Shown piece by piece: positions 49,539-63,949 of a stretch of 64,000 bases of DNA. Under the pieces are notes generated by a model that saw nothing but the letters and a program-made list of their open reading frames with translations, had not been told where the DNA came from and did no database searches. Position 1 is the first letter of the stretch, and each line of letters begins with the position of its first letter. Both the position numbers and the translations under genes were made by a program. This DNA comes from Lanius collurio (taxonomy: Eukaryota > Chordata > Aves > Passeriformes > Laniidae). The stretch is from contig JACBWW010000021.1 of assembly GCA_020086605.1 (NCBI GenBank), positions 8,773,841-8,837,840 on the forward strand, written 5' to 3'.

Positions 49539-52500
49539 CCTTGTCCTGCCTCACCTCCTGCAGTGACTCCTGCTCTGGTTTTAGCTCAACCTACAGGATA
49601 GGATTTAAGTCAAAAGGCTTGTGAGAGACTGTGATTGATTTATTGTTGGCTACTGGACTTGGAAAAAAGCCCAGTTTAGAGGGGAGGGAGAAATTGCATA
49701 ACATGACAAAATGTGTTAATGACCCACTTTCAGAATTGTTGCAGAGTGTGTGGAAAGATGTTTGGACATGCTGACTGACAGTGCTCCACAAGGGCAAAGC
49801 TCAAGAGAGTCAAGTAATTTAGTGTCCCGTTGATTCTGGCATTGTTTTTCAATCTGATTTAAGATATATTTCATCAAACAGTTTAAATCACAGAAGTTTT
49901 ATGGTAGGTAGGTAGTGTGAACTCCATTAGGGACCAGAATTACTCAATGTGGGAAAAATTTGACAGTGCTGTACAGTGACTGGCATTTTAGTCTTTACTT
50001 TTCAGTTTAAACCCTCATCCAAATGGGTATTTTTCTGAGTTATATTTCATTTCCTGGAGGCCAGAGGAAGAGAACATGGAGGAATTAAAATTATTTGTCT
50101 GTGAATTGTTGGCTTCAGTGCAGAAATATAGTCTTTTTCTGAAGTGATAGATAGCTGAAATACTGTGTCAAGGAAGTCACTGTTAAAACAGCAAAACTCA
50201 GCTCCAGTTCTCCATTGAGCACCAGGCTTCTTAAATGTCTTTCCGTTGTTTTGGCCCAGTGTTAGAACAGAAGGTGCAGAGGGGAGAGAAGAGGGCAAAT
50301 GGAAATTGGGTCTTTTCACATGTTCTTGTGCACTTATTTGTCTTCAAAACTACCAAACACTCCCTGCTCTGGGCACATCTTCAGAACAGAAAGTTAAAAC
50401 CAAATCCCATCCATTCCCTTCTCGTGAGCTTGTCTCACAGCTTTGGATACTCCCTTCTCTGGAGCAAGGCCACAATTCTGATCTGTGGTTCTGGGGTGTT
50501 TGCTGCAGGTACCCGAGCACTGGGGAGCACGGGACAGGCACAGGATGTCACACTGTCACTGCTGTGTGTTCATTTGATACCAGGATCTGTATTTCCATCT
50601 CTGGTCTTTTATAAAATCCAGGAGTCACATCAGCTAGACCCAAACTTGGATGTGACTTCAGCCACATGCTGTTGTTTATGCTGTAACCAGTGAGCAACAG
50701 CTCCTCTTACCCAAAGTGCCTCTATCCTAAATTTGCACTTCTGTTCTAACACCAGTGGGGCTGCAGCAGCATTTTCAGTCCCGGGGCTCTCCATGGAGAG
50801 TCCAGGCCTTGTAAACAGGGTGGTGCCAGTCCCATTTCCCTCTGCATTAGCTCACAAGGTCATAAAGGATTTGCATCATAGGTTTGGGACGCAAGAGGCT
50901 CTGCATGTGGTTCTACAGTAGCTGAGATCATCTGGGGAGCTAAATCCAGTAGCTTGATAGAGGCCAGGGGACCACTCCTAGAACAGCCTCAGTGCAGAGT
51001 GTTTGGTTCAGAACGGCTCCGTTCCCCTCCGGCTGCTCCGGCAGGAATTGGTGACCTACGGGAAGCGTTATATGACTGACTTGTTTTCCCAAGATTTCCT
51101 TGGCAAGTGGGATCTAATTCAGTGACTGAAGCATTGAAAGAATGGGAAATGTTTGGGATCTCAGATAGGAAGTAAAAAGTGAGTTTCATGCAGTTATAAG
51201 AAGCTGTAGGATGGCTTTGTTACAGAGGCTTGATTTTTTTTACGGTGTCTATAATTTTTTACTCATATTTTTGGACCATTTTGGACCCAAATGTGCATGT
51301 TTTACCACAAAGGGAATTACACTGAGGAAGGAGCATGGCCTACAGCTTCTGAAAAGGAACGGAGATGTGTGGTGGTGGAATGGGACCCCTGTCTCCATGC
51401 TTGTTGTTCAGTGGTGCCACTTGGGGTGAGTGGGCAGAACCCCCTCAGCAGCCTTTGGCCACCAGTCCTCTTCCTGCACAGATGAGGAGAACACCTTGAA
51501 CACTGCGGGGGAGGGGAGGGGGGAGGAATATGGGAAGTATAAGCACTGGTGCCATCATGTAAAGCAACTGGAGAGTTTGGCAGGGGCAGAGTTCTTATCA
51601 GGGCCCATTTATTGCCTCCATGAAAAACACTTTCCTAACAAAACGTGGAAACCTGGCGTCTTGGAAGCTTTACACTCCTTTGGAGAGACAACGGTGCTTT
51701 CTTCAAGATGTAACGGAGTTTTGGGAGGTGGCCAGGGCATTATCATTTGATTTTGGTGCCAGAAGCTTTCCTCCTATGACTAGGAAAGGAATTCAGGAAA
51801 GGAAACACAAAGAATGATGTTGTCACAGGATTGAGCCTCTGAACAACTACTGATTTTTAAACTGGAATTTATAGTCTCCTTGAGGCCAAAACTTGCTTTT
51901 CCTACTCAGGACAAGTCTCCCACTGAAGCCAATTAACTCTATTGGAGTCTTGCCTAGGAAAAATTTTGGATCACAGTTTTCCAACCTAATTGCAAGAACT
52001 GTTGTTCTAAGCTGATGTGAAACTGAGATCCTAAAGGAAGAACAAAAGGTAGATAAATACACTCAGATATGAAAATTTGAGGCAAATTTTGGGTGAGTAC
52101 AGAAGAATATGGAAGAAAATAATATCCCAAAGTTCAAGATTAAGTCTGGGCACAGTAAGCAACCAAATAACATTGCAGTGGGAGGGGATGGAAGGCAGGC
52201 AGGCCGTGGAGGGCCCTTTACAGGGATTACTGTCATGGGCAACCAAGGGGATAGACCTAAAAATTCTGAATGTAAACCACTCGGTCCTGCTAATAAATAC
52301 CTACAGCACAGAAAGATGTGGGAAGGGGCTGTCACAATGTTAACACCAGATTGGTCATTCCTGGAGTTATGTGCATTTAATTTCCCTTTTTTACTGATGG
52401 AAACTCAGAAACAAGAAGTTGAGGTCATAGGGGCACAATTTTTGCTAAAGAAATTCATGTCATGGTGCTTCAAGATTTTCAGTCTATTCAATGCAGTGCA

Positions 52501-54000
52501 ATGCAATGCAGATTCAGCATTTTTATAATCTTGTTGTGAAGTCTCAAAGTACGGGTGCAGAACAACTACAGGCCTGTGTGGGAGCACTGATAGACTCTAA
52601 CATTTTATTTTTACCATTTCACAAAGTGTGTCCTGGTTCAATGAGTTGACACTGTGCATCTGGCTTTGCTGTGTCACTTTGACCATGCCAAAGATAGAGC
52701 TAAAGACTGAAAATCAAATCCTAGTCCATAAGACTCAGGGGTAACTCTTCTGTTCCATTTAATTTCTCTGGATTTAGTTCAGGTATTCCTGTCTGTGTGT
52801 ACTCTGCTTCCTCTGTACTTGTGTCAGATTTACCAGCCTGCTCTGGACTGGGTTTACAAATCTTCTTTACTCCACAGAACTCATTTTTTCAATTCATGTT
52901 ATTTGGTATAACTACTTTTTTTTTTGTTCTTAATGCCACTGACTTTGTCTGGTCAGTTGAAATACACACTACAAATAAATATTTTTTAAAAACAGGTGTG
53001 TCTATGTAAGGATTTCCCTGTTTTCTCTCCCTCAGTGTCCTCCTCTCTGCTTTCCATTCCCTCCAAGCTTTCCAATGAGAGCCTCATTACTTTAGGAACT
53101 AATTCCTTACTCTTCCAAGTTTTTCCATTGCCTGGAAAAAGCTGGATAATCCACAACCTTCACAAGACCTAACAGCAATGTCTGTAAATGAACTTGTGTT
53201 TTTCTGAACAATTAATGAATGGAGAGGAAACAAAATTAATGGCGGCCTCATCCATCCTTTGTATTATTCAAGATTTATGCTTTGATTGAAGTACTTGTGA
53301 GTGTTCCTATGTACACCAGGAGTGTTACACCTGTTTGTATCTCTACCCAGCTGGGTTTTGTGGTGCATATTAGGGCTGCTTATGAAGCTTTGTATGTTAG
53401 GACTGAGGTGCTACTGCCCAGCATGTTCTTGTGGGATTTTCATCGGCTCATCACAAGCACCTGTGAGAAAGCTCAAGTGTGGATCTTCGACTGGCAGAAG
53501 GAGGAAAGCTCTATGGAAGACAAGGGAGATGTGCTGATTTGTATCAGCTGAAAAGCTGCTCCATATTTCTTCTTTCCACTTCTGCCTCCCTGGTTGGGAA
53601 GATTGCAGAGGCTCTGACTTACCATGGCAAACAAGCACAGGGGAAGGTGTTTCAGCCCAAATAATGAACTGTAGCAGAATACTTTGGTTTTATTATTTAT
53701 TTTTTAAAGCTTATGAGTAAGAATAAAGTAGATGGAAAACAAACGGAGCAGGGCTGTGTGAGTTTTGGCTACAACCAATTTGCTAACTGTGAAGAACAGA
53801 AAAAAAAGTTGCTGAATTTGGAAGAAAAACACCATCTCCACAGGCACTTCCCCCAGCCGTGGGTTTGAAGAGCAGCAGATCACCAGGAATGACAGTCCAT
53901 GCTGAGCACACAGACACAGCCCAGGTGTGAGGGGTCCAGGGCTGTTGGGTGGAATGGAGCTGGGAGCCTTTGGTGCGGAGCAGAATAGGAGCCACAAATG
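49539..54000 (+). other. CERS3: CERS3 3' UTR and flank (3' end not placed)
   Basis: Sequence after the CERS3 stop. AATAAA hexamers occur at 52292-52297, 52974-52979 and 53722-53727, so a long 3' UTR is possible, but a variant signal nearer the stop cannot be excluded. No other coding sequence is recognised. Confidence 0.4.
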
Positions 54001-56787
54001 TACCTGGGAGCTGATTTCACTCAGAATCACTGGAAATGATTGTTCCTGGTTCCCTGGCAGTTTGATGGGCTCCCTCCAAGGAAAAGGAGGTGATCAAAGC
54101 AGTGTGATCTCCACCCAGGCTGGCTACAGAGAGCTTCAAGTGGGGCTCTGAGAGTTTATTGGAGTGGAGAACCCTCTGGGGCTACCGGAAGTTTCTAGAC
54201 TTAATAAGACAAAGCTGAAAGCACAAGCCTGAGCTTCAACACGCCTCTGCAAACACAAGGTCATAACAACGCACATAGGATAGTGTTGCTGATGTTCCAA
54301 TAGTCTGAAGATTTATGAAAATAGCTTCTATTTACTCAGCTGGAATGAGCCCTATTCTTCTGAGTTTTGTTACCCCATAAAGCATTCAGAGGAGACCCCA
54401 TAATCATTTCAAAGTCAGAAACATTAAGTGGAATAACAAGTATAAACCCTCTCCACTGTGACTTTGAAGTGCAAGAAGCATAGCCTTGTAGCCATGGAAT
54501 ATTATTCTGCTCTGAGTCGAGTTGGAAGAAACAGCTCCCAGGCAGTTGTTTCAGGTGCTGAAAAGTCCGTATTTTTCCTACCACAAAAGAAGCTGGTCTA
54601 GAAGAAGTTAAAGCTAAGCAGGGAAATAATTGATTAAATTCCTACTGAAGTTCACAGGAGCTTTTCCCATGATACTGGTGAGAATTAGACCCAGATCTAA
54701 TGTGGCAAGTTAAAAGAAGGCCAGCATGGCACTTCATTCTCCAGCCATCAGGAGCAGGGCACCACCCTAGGGTTTCCTCCTCCTGTAGCCCAGGGCAAAA
54801 TCCCAAAATCCTCCCCGGAAAATGAGTCCTTCTGTCCACAGGACACTCACCTGAACACAGCTCTGCCTTTGCCTCTTCCTTCCCGAGCTGGGCATGTATT
54901 CTGTGAAAGACATTTCTGGGAAAGCAGTCTGTCCCTTTTCAAGGGAGAAGCCTCACTTCCAGTGAGCACTCTGCCTGCTATCCCCTGCCTGCTCAGGATC
55001 ATAGCAACACCTGGGCTGCTGATGCTAAAGCCCACAATCCAAGGCCAAATTTAGCAGGAAGAGGCAAATGAGGATCCGTGGTTGTCACAACCGCCTCAGC
55101 ACGTGGGTGCAGCAGGACAGGGCTGCTGAGCCAGCGGAGAGAAGGGAGCAGAGGGAAAAGCGGGACCGAAATGGCTGGGACAACACAGCAACGGCTTGAA
55201 CACAGAACTGAGATCACAAAGCAGAGCAGTGACAAGGTTAGGAGGAAATAAGCGCAAGAGAAAGGAGGAGGAAAAAGACAGTAGTTCTGTATCCCGGGGA
55301 TCAGCGTTCCGAGCAGCAGCAGCCAGCGTTGCCTGGACTCAGAGATGGACTTTGCAGCCAGGACAACTCCTTTTCCCCGAGCCTCAGCGGCTTCGGACTG
55401 AGCCCAGCCAAAGAGTTCCCAGGGCAGGAGCGAAGCAGGAGGATCTGGGAAAAGTTCCTTTACAAAGTTCCCAGTACGTGAGTGAGAGGACAGGGAGGGA
55501 CTGGGCTGGGGCTCGGCCAGGGTGGCCACGAGTGGAGCCCAGCAGACCTGCAGCTGTGGCAACGACCCCACACTTCACCTCCAGTTGCTGGGCGAGCTTG
55601 ACTCCCCCTTGGATCTCAGAGTTGGTTTTGTGCTTTTCTTGGCTGACTGGAAATCCCAGGAGTCCTAGAAGAGCTCCTGGAAGATTTGTGTATGTGCTTT
55701 CTACAACAAAGAGCAGAAGAAAGCTGCTAAAAGGCCTTCCTAGAGCACCTATGGGTAAGTGTTTTGATTGTGTCACGGGCTCTAGACAGAGCAGGAGAAG
55801 TCCTAGGATTTCCTAAGAATCTGTGGGAAGCAGGAGCTAAATGTTATCGGGTTGTGCTAAATCTTATCAGGCCTTGCAAATCCTACCTAGTTCCTTTGCT
55901 GATTTAAAGGAGTAATAATTCAGCAACCAACATTTCCCCATTGCAAGGGCAGTGAGGTCAGGTAGTAGTTGTGTGTTTGCAGCTTTTTTTATCCCTTTGG
56001 GTCCTGGAAAGATGGCACTTGAGCAGGGAACAGGACTCTGTAGCAATGTCCCCTTTGTCCTGAGGTGAGGAGTGTTCTGTAACCCTGACTATTCTGCAGG
56101 GCATGCTCAGCATTTGGTGAACTGGGGAATTGCTTCCCTCTGGTTCTGGCTGCAGCTGTCTTTGGAGAGCCCAGCGCTGCAGGACCTGCCGCGATGAGAA
56201 CGCTCCGGGTCCCCCCCGTGCCACCGCCCTGTTGGTGACCTGGTCATTGCTGCGAGGCCCCACGAGGTGGCAATAGCAGGACACGGCTCCCGTCGGGACA
56301 CGGCTCCGTGGAGCGTTGCTGTCCATCTTTTTGCCCCTGAAAACAGAGATTGCGTGGAATATTGCGGTGCAAAATTCTTGCAGCTGGTAATTTTCACTTG
56401 ATCAATCTGACTGTGAAACAAGTGTCGGCTATGTCACCGGTAAAAAAGCACTTAAATTTTACTGAGATTGAGTGTTTGGTGCCATTCCAAAGGCCCGGTG
56501 TGCTGGTATCCCAAGGGCCAGCATCTCCCTGAGTGTCATCTGCTTTCTCCCCTGGTACCAGAGCTGTACATGGCATGTCTGGGGTAGGGCTGGGGAAGAA
56601 AGGATGTTAAATCTTCTCTGACATTGCTGTACTGCCTGTACTTTTTAATATTGTCTCTTTAAACTACATATTTTTCAAGCCACGGGGTTTGTGGCTTGTG
56701 GTAAGTGAAGTCCTGTTCTCACCTAGATCCTTAATGTCTGTAATGCAAATAAGGGTGATAAATCTCTCAGAATAATGAGGGTTACAC

Positions 56788-56829
56788 TGCCATTCCAGTG
56801 ATGCCATTCCGATGGTGCCATTCCACCTC
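56788..56829. repeat. Short tandem repeat, 14-bp unit x3
   Basis: Three adjacent copies of a unit starting tgccattcc, the last five bases of each varying. Confidence 0.7.
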
Positions 56830-57930
56830 AGGAGACAGGCTTTTCACCCCAAGCATGAGGTGAACACTCCTACACTCCCCACGAGTGTGAGCAGGAAAAA
56901 GGGACCCATTGGTCCAAACAAGCTGCTTTAATCCTACTTGTCACAACCCTGGTGGTCAGGCTGTGCTCAGCTATGAGAGCTGGGATCTGGTTTGCTTTGA
57001 CAGCAGAATGGAAAATTTCCATGAGCTCTCTCCATGGCTGTGGATGTGTAGGAAGTGTTTGGATGCTGTGGGCTGTGGGTGATAACCTCCATGGCTCCCA
57101 GCTGACCCCAGCTCTTCCCTGGAATTCTTGTTTGGAGCCAGGAGACAGCTGGATTTGACTTGCCTGTGCCTGCAGATTGAAGCTTTGGGGATGCCTGCAG
57201 GGCTCTCTCCATGCAGGGCTTCCATGGGTTGATGCCCAGCTGTCAGCACAGTTCCCTCCATCCCAGCTCACAGATGGGGCTGGATCCTCCCTGCCAGCAG
57301 GTTCACTGACACACATCTCCTCTCCTTTCCTGTGTCCAGCCCAGAATTCCTGACAGCTGGCAGTTTTAACAGTCCTAGAGTGACACTGATATTTTGCAGT
57401 TATGAATAAACATTTGCAGCTAAGCTCTGTTGCGAGAGAGGATCCAGCAGCAGAGGAGCATCTCAGTTCTAGTCCTGGTTCACTGCACAACCTTGCAAAA
57501 AATGACAATATTGGCCCCAAATGGACTGGGAGGAGGTATTGGTGGCTGTTGCTGATTAGGAGCAGGATGTGTTTCAGATTCCAGGTGCGTTGCTCCCTCT
57601 AGACCTCGCACTGACCCTCATATTGGTGACTCTGTGCACTGTGCTGACATGGGAAGTGGGGTTTCCTTGCTGGCTGTGGAGGAGAAGGCAGTCCTTGCCA
57701 TCCCTTAGCAGACTGTGAGGTGAACAGCATCTGCCCAAGTGTGCAGGGCTACAGGCAGTGGTCACAGCACATCCTGCCTGCTCTGGTCCTTTGACCCCTG
57801 AGAACAAGCACACTTTTGCTGCTTCAGGGCAGCCCAAGAGCCCAAAAAGTGGGGCTGTTTTCCTAAATAGGTGTTCCAAGTGACCCCCATTCCAGACAAT
57901 TAACACAGACAGACAATATCAGTTGACCAA

Positions 57931-58056
57931 AGCCAGGTTTGATGGGGCCCTAAGCTGCCTGATTCGGTGGGGGGCATTACTGCCCATGGCAGGGCTTCGG
58001 AATAAGATGATCCTCAAGGTCTCTTCCAACCCAAACCTTTCTATGATTTTATGATC
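57931..58056 (+). mobile_element. CR1 LINE 3' end fragment
   Basis: On the + strand it reads 'aggtttgatggggccct', 'actgcccatggcagggctt', 'aagatgatcctcaaggtctc', 'ttccaacccaaacctttc', then the terminal octamer-like repeats tatgattt and tatgatcc. This is a 5'-truncated avian CR1 tail. Confidence 0.9.
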
Positions 58057-60783
58057 CTACAACCAAACATCCCAGTTTGCATCTCCAGGCTGAAGAGCAC
58101 ATAGTAAAGGCTCCTGGGACAGCAAAGGGAAATTTGCTGATTCAGCTGGGGATGATGGGAAGGGAATGTAAAGACTGACTGACTCAGAAGAGGGCAACTG
58201 CAGAGTAGCCCCAAGAGAAGGAGAAATAAGAGAAGGCTGACAAAACTGTGTTGTGAATTTTTAAAAGCAGTCAGAGATGGTAACTCTGTCAGATGCTGGT
58301 AACTCTGCACAGCTTCTCTTGGTGGCATTATGGTAATGCTTCTGCACAGCTCTGCATCCAGAATGGGAGCAACCAAGAAAATCAGCATATACTTGAGTAA
58401 AGGATTGGTCGTGTGGGGAAAATAGCTCTGGATGCTGTTGGTGCTATCACTACTCATGGACAAAAGATAGAGGTTTTTGACTGATGAATTTCTGTAAAAG
58501 TTGCAATGGTTTGACAAAGCTTTGAGGGCAGCTTGGGAGCAGCTTGAATATTACACAAAAGAAGGGTTAGACTGCAAAAGTCCAGAGCCATGATCACCTG
58601 AGCACATGGGCTTGGGGCTGTTTCACTTCCACAAGAGAAAAGAGATGTTTTACAGACCCAGGCTGGGGGTCCAGAGGGGCTTGGCTTTGGGGCACAGCCC
58701 TACTCCAGCTCTGTGCCACCATCCAGCAGTGCCTGTGCCTGGATGTCAGCCCTTCCCACCTTGACTTGTCCCCCCACTCAGTGCCTGGCTGGGGCCACCC
58801 CTCTCCAGGGATGGGAGAGGACCTTGCTGGCTGCAGGAGAGCTGCTCCTGTGGTGTGACCCACCTTGGAGTCCCCACTGCACCTGATGGGGCCCCTGACT
58901 CTGCAATCCCTGCTCCTGGGGATATTGAGTTTTCTGTTTGTTTTGCAAGTCTAATTGGCCAAGACGCTGTGAAGGGAGGAGAGGATGCCCAAGGGAGAGG
59001 TGTTAAAGAAATAGGAAAACATTATTAAGAGTGTTTTAAGTTGGCAATTTCCTGTCTGAGTACTTTCATGGTGGAAAGGAGCCTCTTTAGGTCTGTGCAG
59101 TTGGATTGGACCACCCGGTCCAGACTCCAGTAGCCATCCATGCAGATGGATGAAGTGCCTTGTGCATCCCCTTGGCATCTCCTCTTTCAAGCCATGCACC
59201 ACCTTCTTGGCTTACAAATCTCCGCCTCTGGCTTCTTGTGTCCTGCTGCAAGGAATACACAGAGAAGGAGGAGCCTTACATGAAATAATTTGGGGGGATG
59301 ATCCTCATCCAAGGCAGGTGTTGGATAAAAGGGATTGAGAGATGGGGAACACCAGATGAAGGATATTGCCAGTGCCAGGGAGGTAGCACCTGCATGAAGG
59401 GCATTGCCATTGTCAGCTCCAAGCATTCAGAACTTCTGCCTCCACATAGAATCAATATCATTTTTGAGAAAGGACTGTTTTAAACAATCCCAAGGTTGGG
59501 AACTTCATTTGCTCCAGGGAAAAAACCCTCTAGGCTTCTCCTAGCTCACTTTCCCAGCCTGACAAGGGGTCAAACATGGAGTTAGATGAGAAAAAAAATC
59601 TCATGATTGCAGGAGCCAAGGTCCAGAGAGGAAAAACCCAAACAAACCATAAATCATAACAAAAGAAAGTGCCAGCTATTCCCAGGTTCCTGATAACATC
59701 ATCAGAGGTGGCAGTGCTGGACTTCATAAAAAGCCTGGCTGAACTTTAGGGTCAAACAACAGCAGCTCTTTGCTTTGTCCATTTGTCCCCGCATGCCTGG
59801 GGAGTGACGCGTTGCTGACCATTATGGCCTGGCCAATGACTATCTGTGCACGGCCTCCCGATCCCAAAGTGACCCTGGACTAGCCCTGTCTGTGTCTGAA
59901 AATCCCAGCATTGCCTGGCTGGAGGTGCTGGTGCACTTACATTTCTGATTTCTCTGCGCGAATTGCTGCCCGCCCTGAGGGAGCAGATTGTCCCAGCACG
60001 CTGCAGTTGTGTTGTTCAGTTGGGAGTATGTTCTTTTATGTTCCTGACTTTTCTTACCCTCTGTGGCCTGGGTGCAATGTTAGTTTCTGGTCCTGACAGT
60101 GTTGCAAACTGATCCCTCCAAATCTGCACCAGTTACCCTGGCAGGTTTTGCACAGACAGCAGTGGCACCAGGGTGGGAATGCAGTCAGGCGTGAAGCAAC
60201 CTGGAATTTCAAGAGTCCATTCCTCAGTCCCAATCCCACAGGAATATTTTTCTTCTCTTTTCTCAGTATTCTATGGAAGGAGGGTGTTTTTCCCCATTGC
60301 AGCTGAGTGAAGCTGGAAGTGCCTTGGAGACAGGCGGGGGGAAGTATTTGGAGGGAAGATCATGGAAAACCTCATGTGATGCCCTCACTGTGAGGGAGAC
60401 ACAGCTCAGCCAAAGCAAACTCCCTGTGACAAAAGGGACCCTCTGTCAGCCTGTGAATAAAGTTCCCTGCCAGGAGAAAGACAGGGACAGCTCTCCTGCC
60501 ATGGGCTTGCCTGAACGGGAACAGGCTTTGTGCTCCCCTGAGGACACAGGTGCTGGTGGCTCAGCTCTGTCCCTCCACAGTCACCATCATTTTTCTTTCT
60601 GCTCTTTTATTCCCAGGAGCTCATGAACAGACTGTCCATTTTGAGCTAGACTTGACAAGAGATGTCCCAGAGGGAGTTTTTCTCTCACGGGCTTGGAGTA
60701 ATTCAGGCTGCTGGAAGGAGAAACCTCCTAAGTGCCTCTGCTGAGGGCTGCATGAACAGCACTAGATGCTGGTGACTCCACTT

Positions 60784-60835
60784 AGAATCGTTTAGGCTGA
60801 AAAGGACCTTAAGGGTCGTTGAGACCACCTGTAAG
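60784..60835 (-). mobile_element. CR1-like 3' tip fragment
   Basis: 'agaatcgtttaggctgaaaa' followed by 'ggaccttaagggtcgttgag' is the reverse complement of a diverged CR1 3' tip. Confidence 0.65.
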
Positions 60836-63731
60836 AAGTGAGTCCGACATGAAGCAGCAAAGCTTGAAACACGCTCTGCCCAGGGAAGAGCTTTAATTGA
60901 ACCTCTGGCTCAGTGTGTAAAGCCAGTCTGTAAAACCACCGTTGGCACCTCTGAAACTACTTGTATTTATTTGGTTGATGGTTTTAAGTTACAAAAGAGC
61001 TTTTGTTGGTCCCTACTTGTCGTTAAACTGTCTCCAGCTTCTTTAGGGGGTCATTTGCACAGGTAACAGGAGCACCTGCCAGGTCTGTGCCCAAGCAGCC
61101 CGGCCAAGCCCTGCAGCCTCCGGAGGGGAGGAAATTCCGGATGCCCGAAGGCTGCAGAGAGGGGAGGAGCTGCGGGGAGAGCAGGAAAAGCAGGGGAGTG
61201 TGCCGGCAGGAGAGCAGCACCTGTGAGGTCGGGGGAAGGACCAGGACAGGAAGGGTTTGGAGAAGGGTGGCTGGAGAGAAGGGAGAAGGCTGAGCAGTGG
61301 CCAAGTTAACCCTTCCCATGCTGGCATTTTCCAGGCAACGAGCCAAGTGACTGCTTGGGAAGATGGATATAACACATGTCTGCAGTCTCCAAAGGGTTAT
61401 TAACTCTGCAGTAATGGCCGCGAAACTTGGCTTCCTCGACATACATTTAAAATTGAAAAAAACCCACCCCAACACCAGTTTCAGAGGGGGAGAGGGCTTG
61501 TTTCCTAGGAACTGTGGGGCCAAATCCACCTCTGTGATGCTGAGAGGAGAACCACCACCCCCCTCCCACGGGCTGGGAGCAGGGGAGCAATGCAGTCACC
61601 ACAACAGGACCACAGCCCCCTCCTGCCACACACACGTTATCCTTATCAGTAACAATTTCATGGCATTTCTGAAAAGCCCATGGTGTCCAATTAATAGAGT
61701 CAGTGTCTCACTGGAACTTTGGGATTTGGATTCAAGAAAACCACCAATGCTGCTCCTAAGACAGATTCCTGTTTGTTGTGTGGGTACCACTGTGGGGCTT
61801 GTCCCTCGCTCCTGGCTCCAGCGCTTGGCAACACTGAGGTCTGCCTGGGATGTTGCCCCTGTCCTGGGGTGTTGCAGCCTCTTGAGCTCCTGTCCAAATG
61901 CTCTGGAAATCTGGGATGCTCCATAGGGATTATCCCTACCCCACTGTAGTCTGTGCCAGCCAGCCCAGACACTGAGCAAGTCCTTCCATGCAGTAAGTTA
62001 CAGACTTCTCTTTATTAGTGCCTCTCTTCCCCGACACAATTAAATTTATTATTTCTCTGTATTGTTATTATTTTTTTGGCAGAGGACTTTGGAAGGTGGG
62101 AGAAAGGATCTACTAAAAAGTTAAACAAATCTAAGCCCCCTCGTCAAACCCGTTCGAGGCACCAGCTCCAGTCCCTTAACAAATGAAGTCAGATGGTGGT
62201 CTGGGTTTAAACGGGGCTGTTGAGGGCTCAGGCCAGGTTTGACAGCTCACAAATCAAATTGCCTCGTGGTTCTCAGGAGAGGAGGATTGCCACAGGTGGA
62301 GGAGCTGTGGGGGAGCTCTGCCCCACTCTGTGCCAGCTGGGGCCTTGGCCTTGGAGGGAGGCACTGAAATCATTGGTTCACAACAGGTCAGGAGGGAAAT
62401 CCAGGCTCTGAGATTTTGTTTTCTGTGTTTTGTTACACTATTGACACAGAGCAAGGCAGCCCCAAACTGAGATTTTGTCTCACTTGAATGAGTCTGGGCC
62501 AGTCCCTTTGCTTTGGTAAATTCTTGTTAGAGAGTAGAGTGAGTCTTGAGAGAGTGGGAAACACAGAGATATTAAATCTCACCTGATCTCATGTTAATAA
62601 AGAGTTTGAGCCATGGGTCTTGGCTTACTCTGATTTTACCTGCTGGGAGCTGCTTGCAGGTCCTCAGTTTTGCTCTTGCTGCTGACCACAGGTACCATTC
62701 TCCAAGTGCCACCACACTGGAGGGACAAGGGGCTTTCCTGAGGCCCCAGCAGGAGGTGGGACATGCTCTTGTGTCCATAAGATGCTGCAGAGGCCCAATG
62801 CAGGGCAGGGCTTTCTGAGCCTGCACCATTAGGCTGCACCAGGGCTGCACCAGCCCATGGTGTGCCATGGCATGTCCCTTGATGGCTGGGGAAAGCACAG
62901 CCAGCAGGGTGAAGAGCTGGAGGCAGCTGCAGGATTCTGGCTCTCAAACAGCCTCTCTCCAGAAGCAGCTCGCTAAGAAAACATGGCTCTTGCTGCCTGT
63001 TCAGTGCCTGGAATAAAGAAAATGGTGTTAACGTGCTCATGTCTCTCACCAGTCCTTTTCCCAGCTCCAAACAGCCCTTTTTTTCTGCACTCCCCCAGTG
63101 CCTGCCCTCCTTGGGATGAGCATCCAAACCTAATTCCACTTGCTTGCAACTTAGAGCCATTCCTGCTGTCAGTACAGCTCTGGACAATGCTGGTGGAAGT
63201 GGTGCAGGGAGATCTGCCAGAGTCATTCACACTCTTTTATGGGCCTTCCTTTGAATTCTTCTACAATTTCAGGAACAAAGTTGCAGATTTCTGCAGAAGT
63301 TTAAACTCTAGGACACTGCTATGCTGGGCCACCACAGTTTAAAGTTGCTAACAGGTTGGGTCTTAACTGCATTCCATGACTCAGCCATGCCAGGAGCACA
63401 GGATCCCATCCAAAGCCCACCAAATGCAGCGGAAACCTTTCTGCTCTTGGAAATCACCCTACTTCTTTCAACAGCCTCTGTCCAAACTGAGTTCTCCTGA
63501 TCCCTGCACAGCTGAGGACATGCAGGACATGGCCCAAATAGGTGGGAAGGAACTCCAGTGGCTGCAGGACCTCAGTGAAAATGGGAAATGATAGAAAAAA
63601 AAAATTTATCTCTTAAGCTTTATGCACTTGTTTCTTATTTTCATCCACATGATGAGTGCTTCAGGAGTATTTAGGATCATTGCCCAAAATCTGTGTATGT
63701 CCAAACACTGTGCTCTTGGATAATCCCGCTT

Positions 63732-63794
63732 GAGCAGGACGGTTGGACCAGATGCATCTCTGTGGTGCCTTCCAACCTGACCTATTCTATGATA
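63732..63794 (+). mobile_element. CR1 LINE 3' tip fragment
   Basis: 'ggacggttggaccagatgca' followed by 'tctctgtggtgccttccaac' and 'ctattctatgat' matches the last bases of a CR1 element on the + strand. Confidence 0.8.
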
Positions 63795-63949
63795 TTGCCA
63801 ACCTGATTTTTTTCCTGGTCTTCCAAGCCTTGGCACCGATCTGGTGGATGACACTGGGAAAGGAACGGGTGACGTTCTCAAGGGAGCTGCTATAGCAGAG
63901 TCTAAACTCACTTAGTGGTGAGGAAGGGGATACGCAGGAACACGACAGG

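Noticed and set aside
52629..52650. tgtcctggttcaatgag, similar to a passerine LTR 5' end
   Set aside because: No matching 3' terminus, target duplication or LTR-like signals follow.
55196..55816. 206-codon + strand frame, with a 190-codon antisense frame at 54999-55571
   Set aside because: Both strands are open over the same GC-rich stretch, the products have low-complexity basic or hydrophobic composition, and nothing matches a known family. A noncoding first exon is possible but unsupported.
56870..57520. 216-codon minus-strand frame
   Set aside because: No domain or conserved motif recognised, with two other minus-strand frames of 81-96 codons open over the same bases. Treated as chance.
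61023..61926. Overlapping long frames on both strands, considered as a possible ADAMTS17 first exon
   Set aside because: No signal peptide followed by a metalloprotease propeptide or any ADAMTS-like motif; frames are open on both strands because the sequence is GC-rich.
62140..62165. Motif cccgttcgaggc, resembling a tRNA T-loop
   Set aside because: No A-box at the right distance and no cloverleaf stems on either strand.
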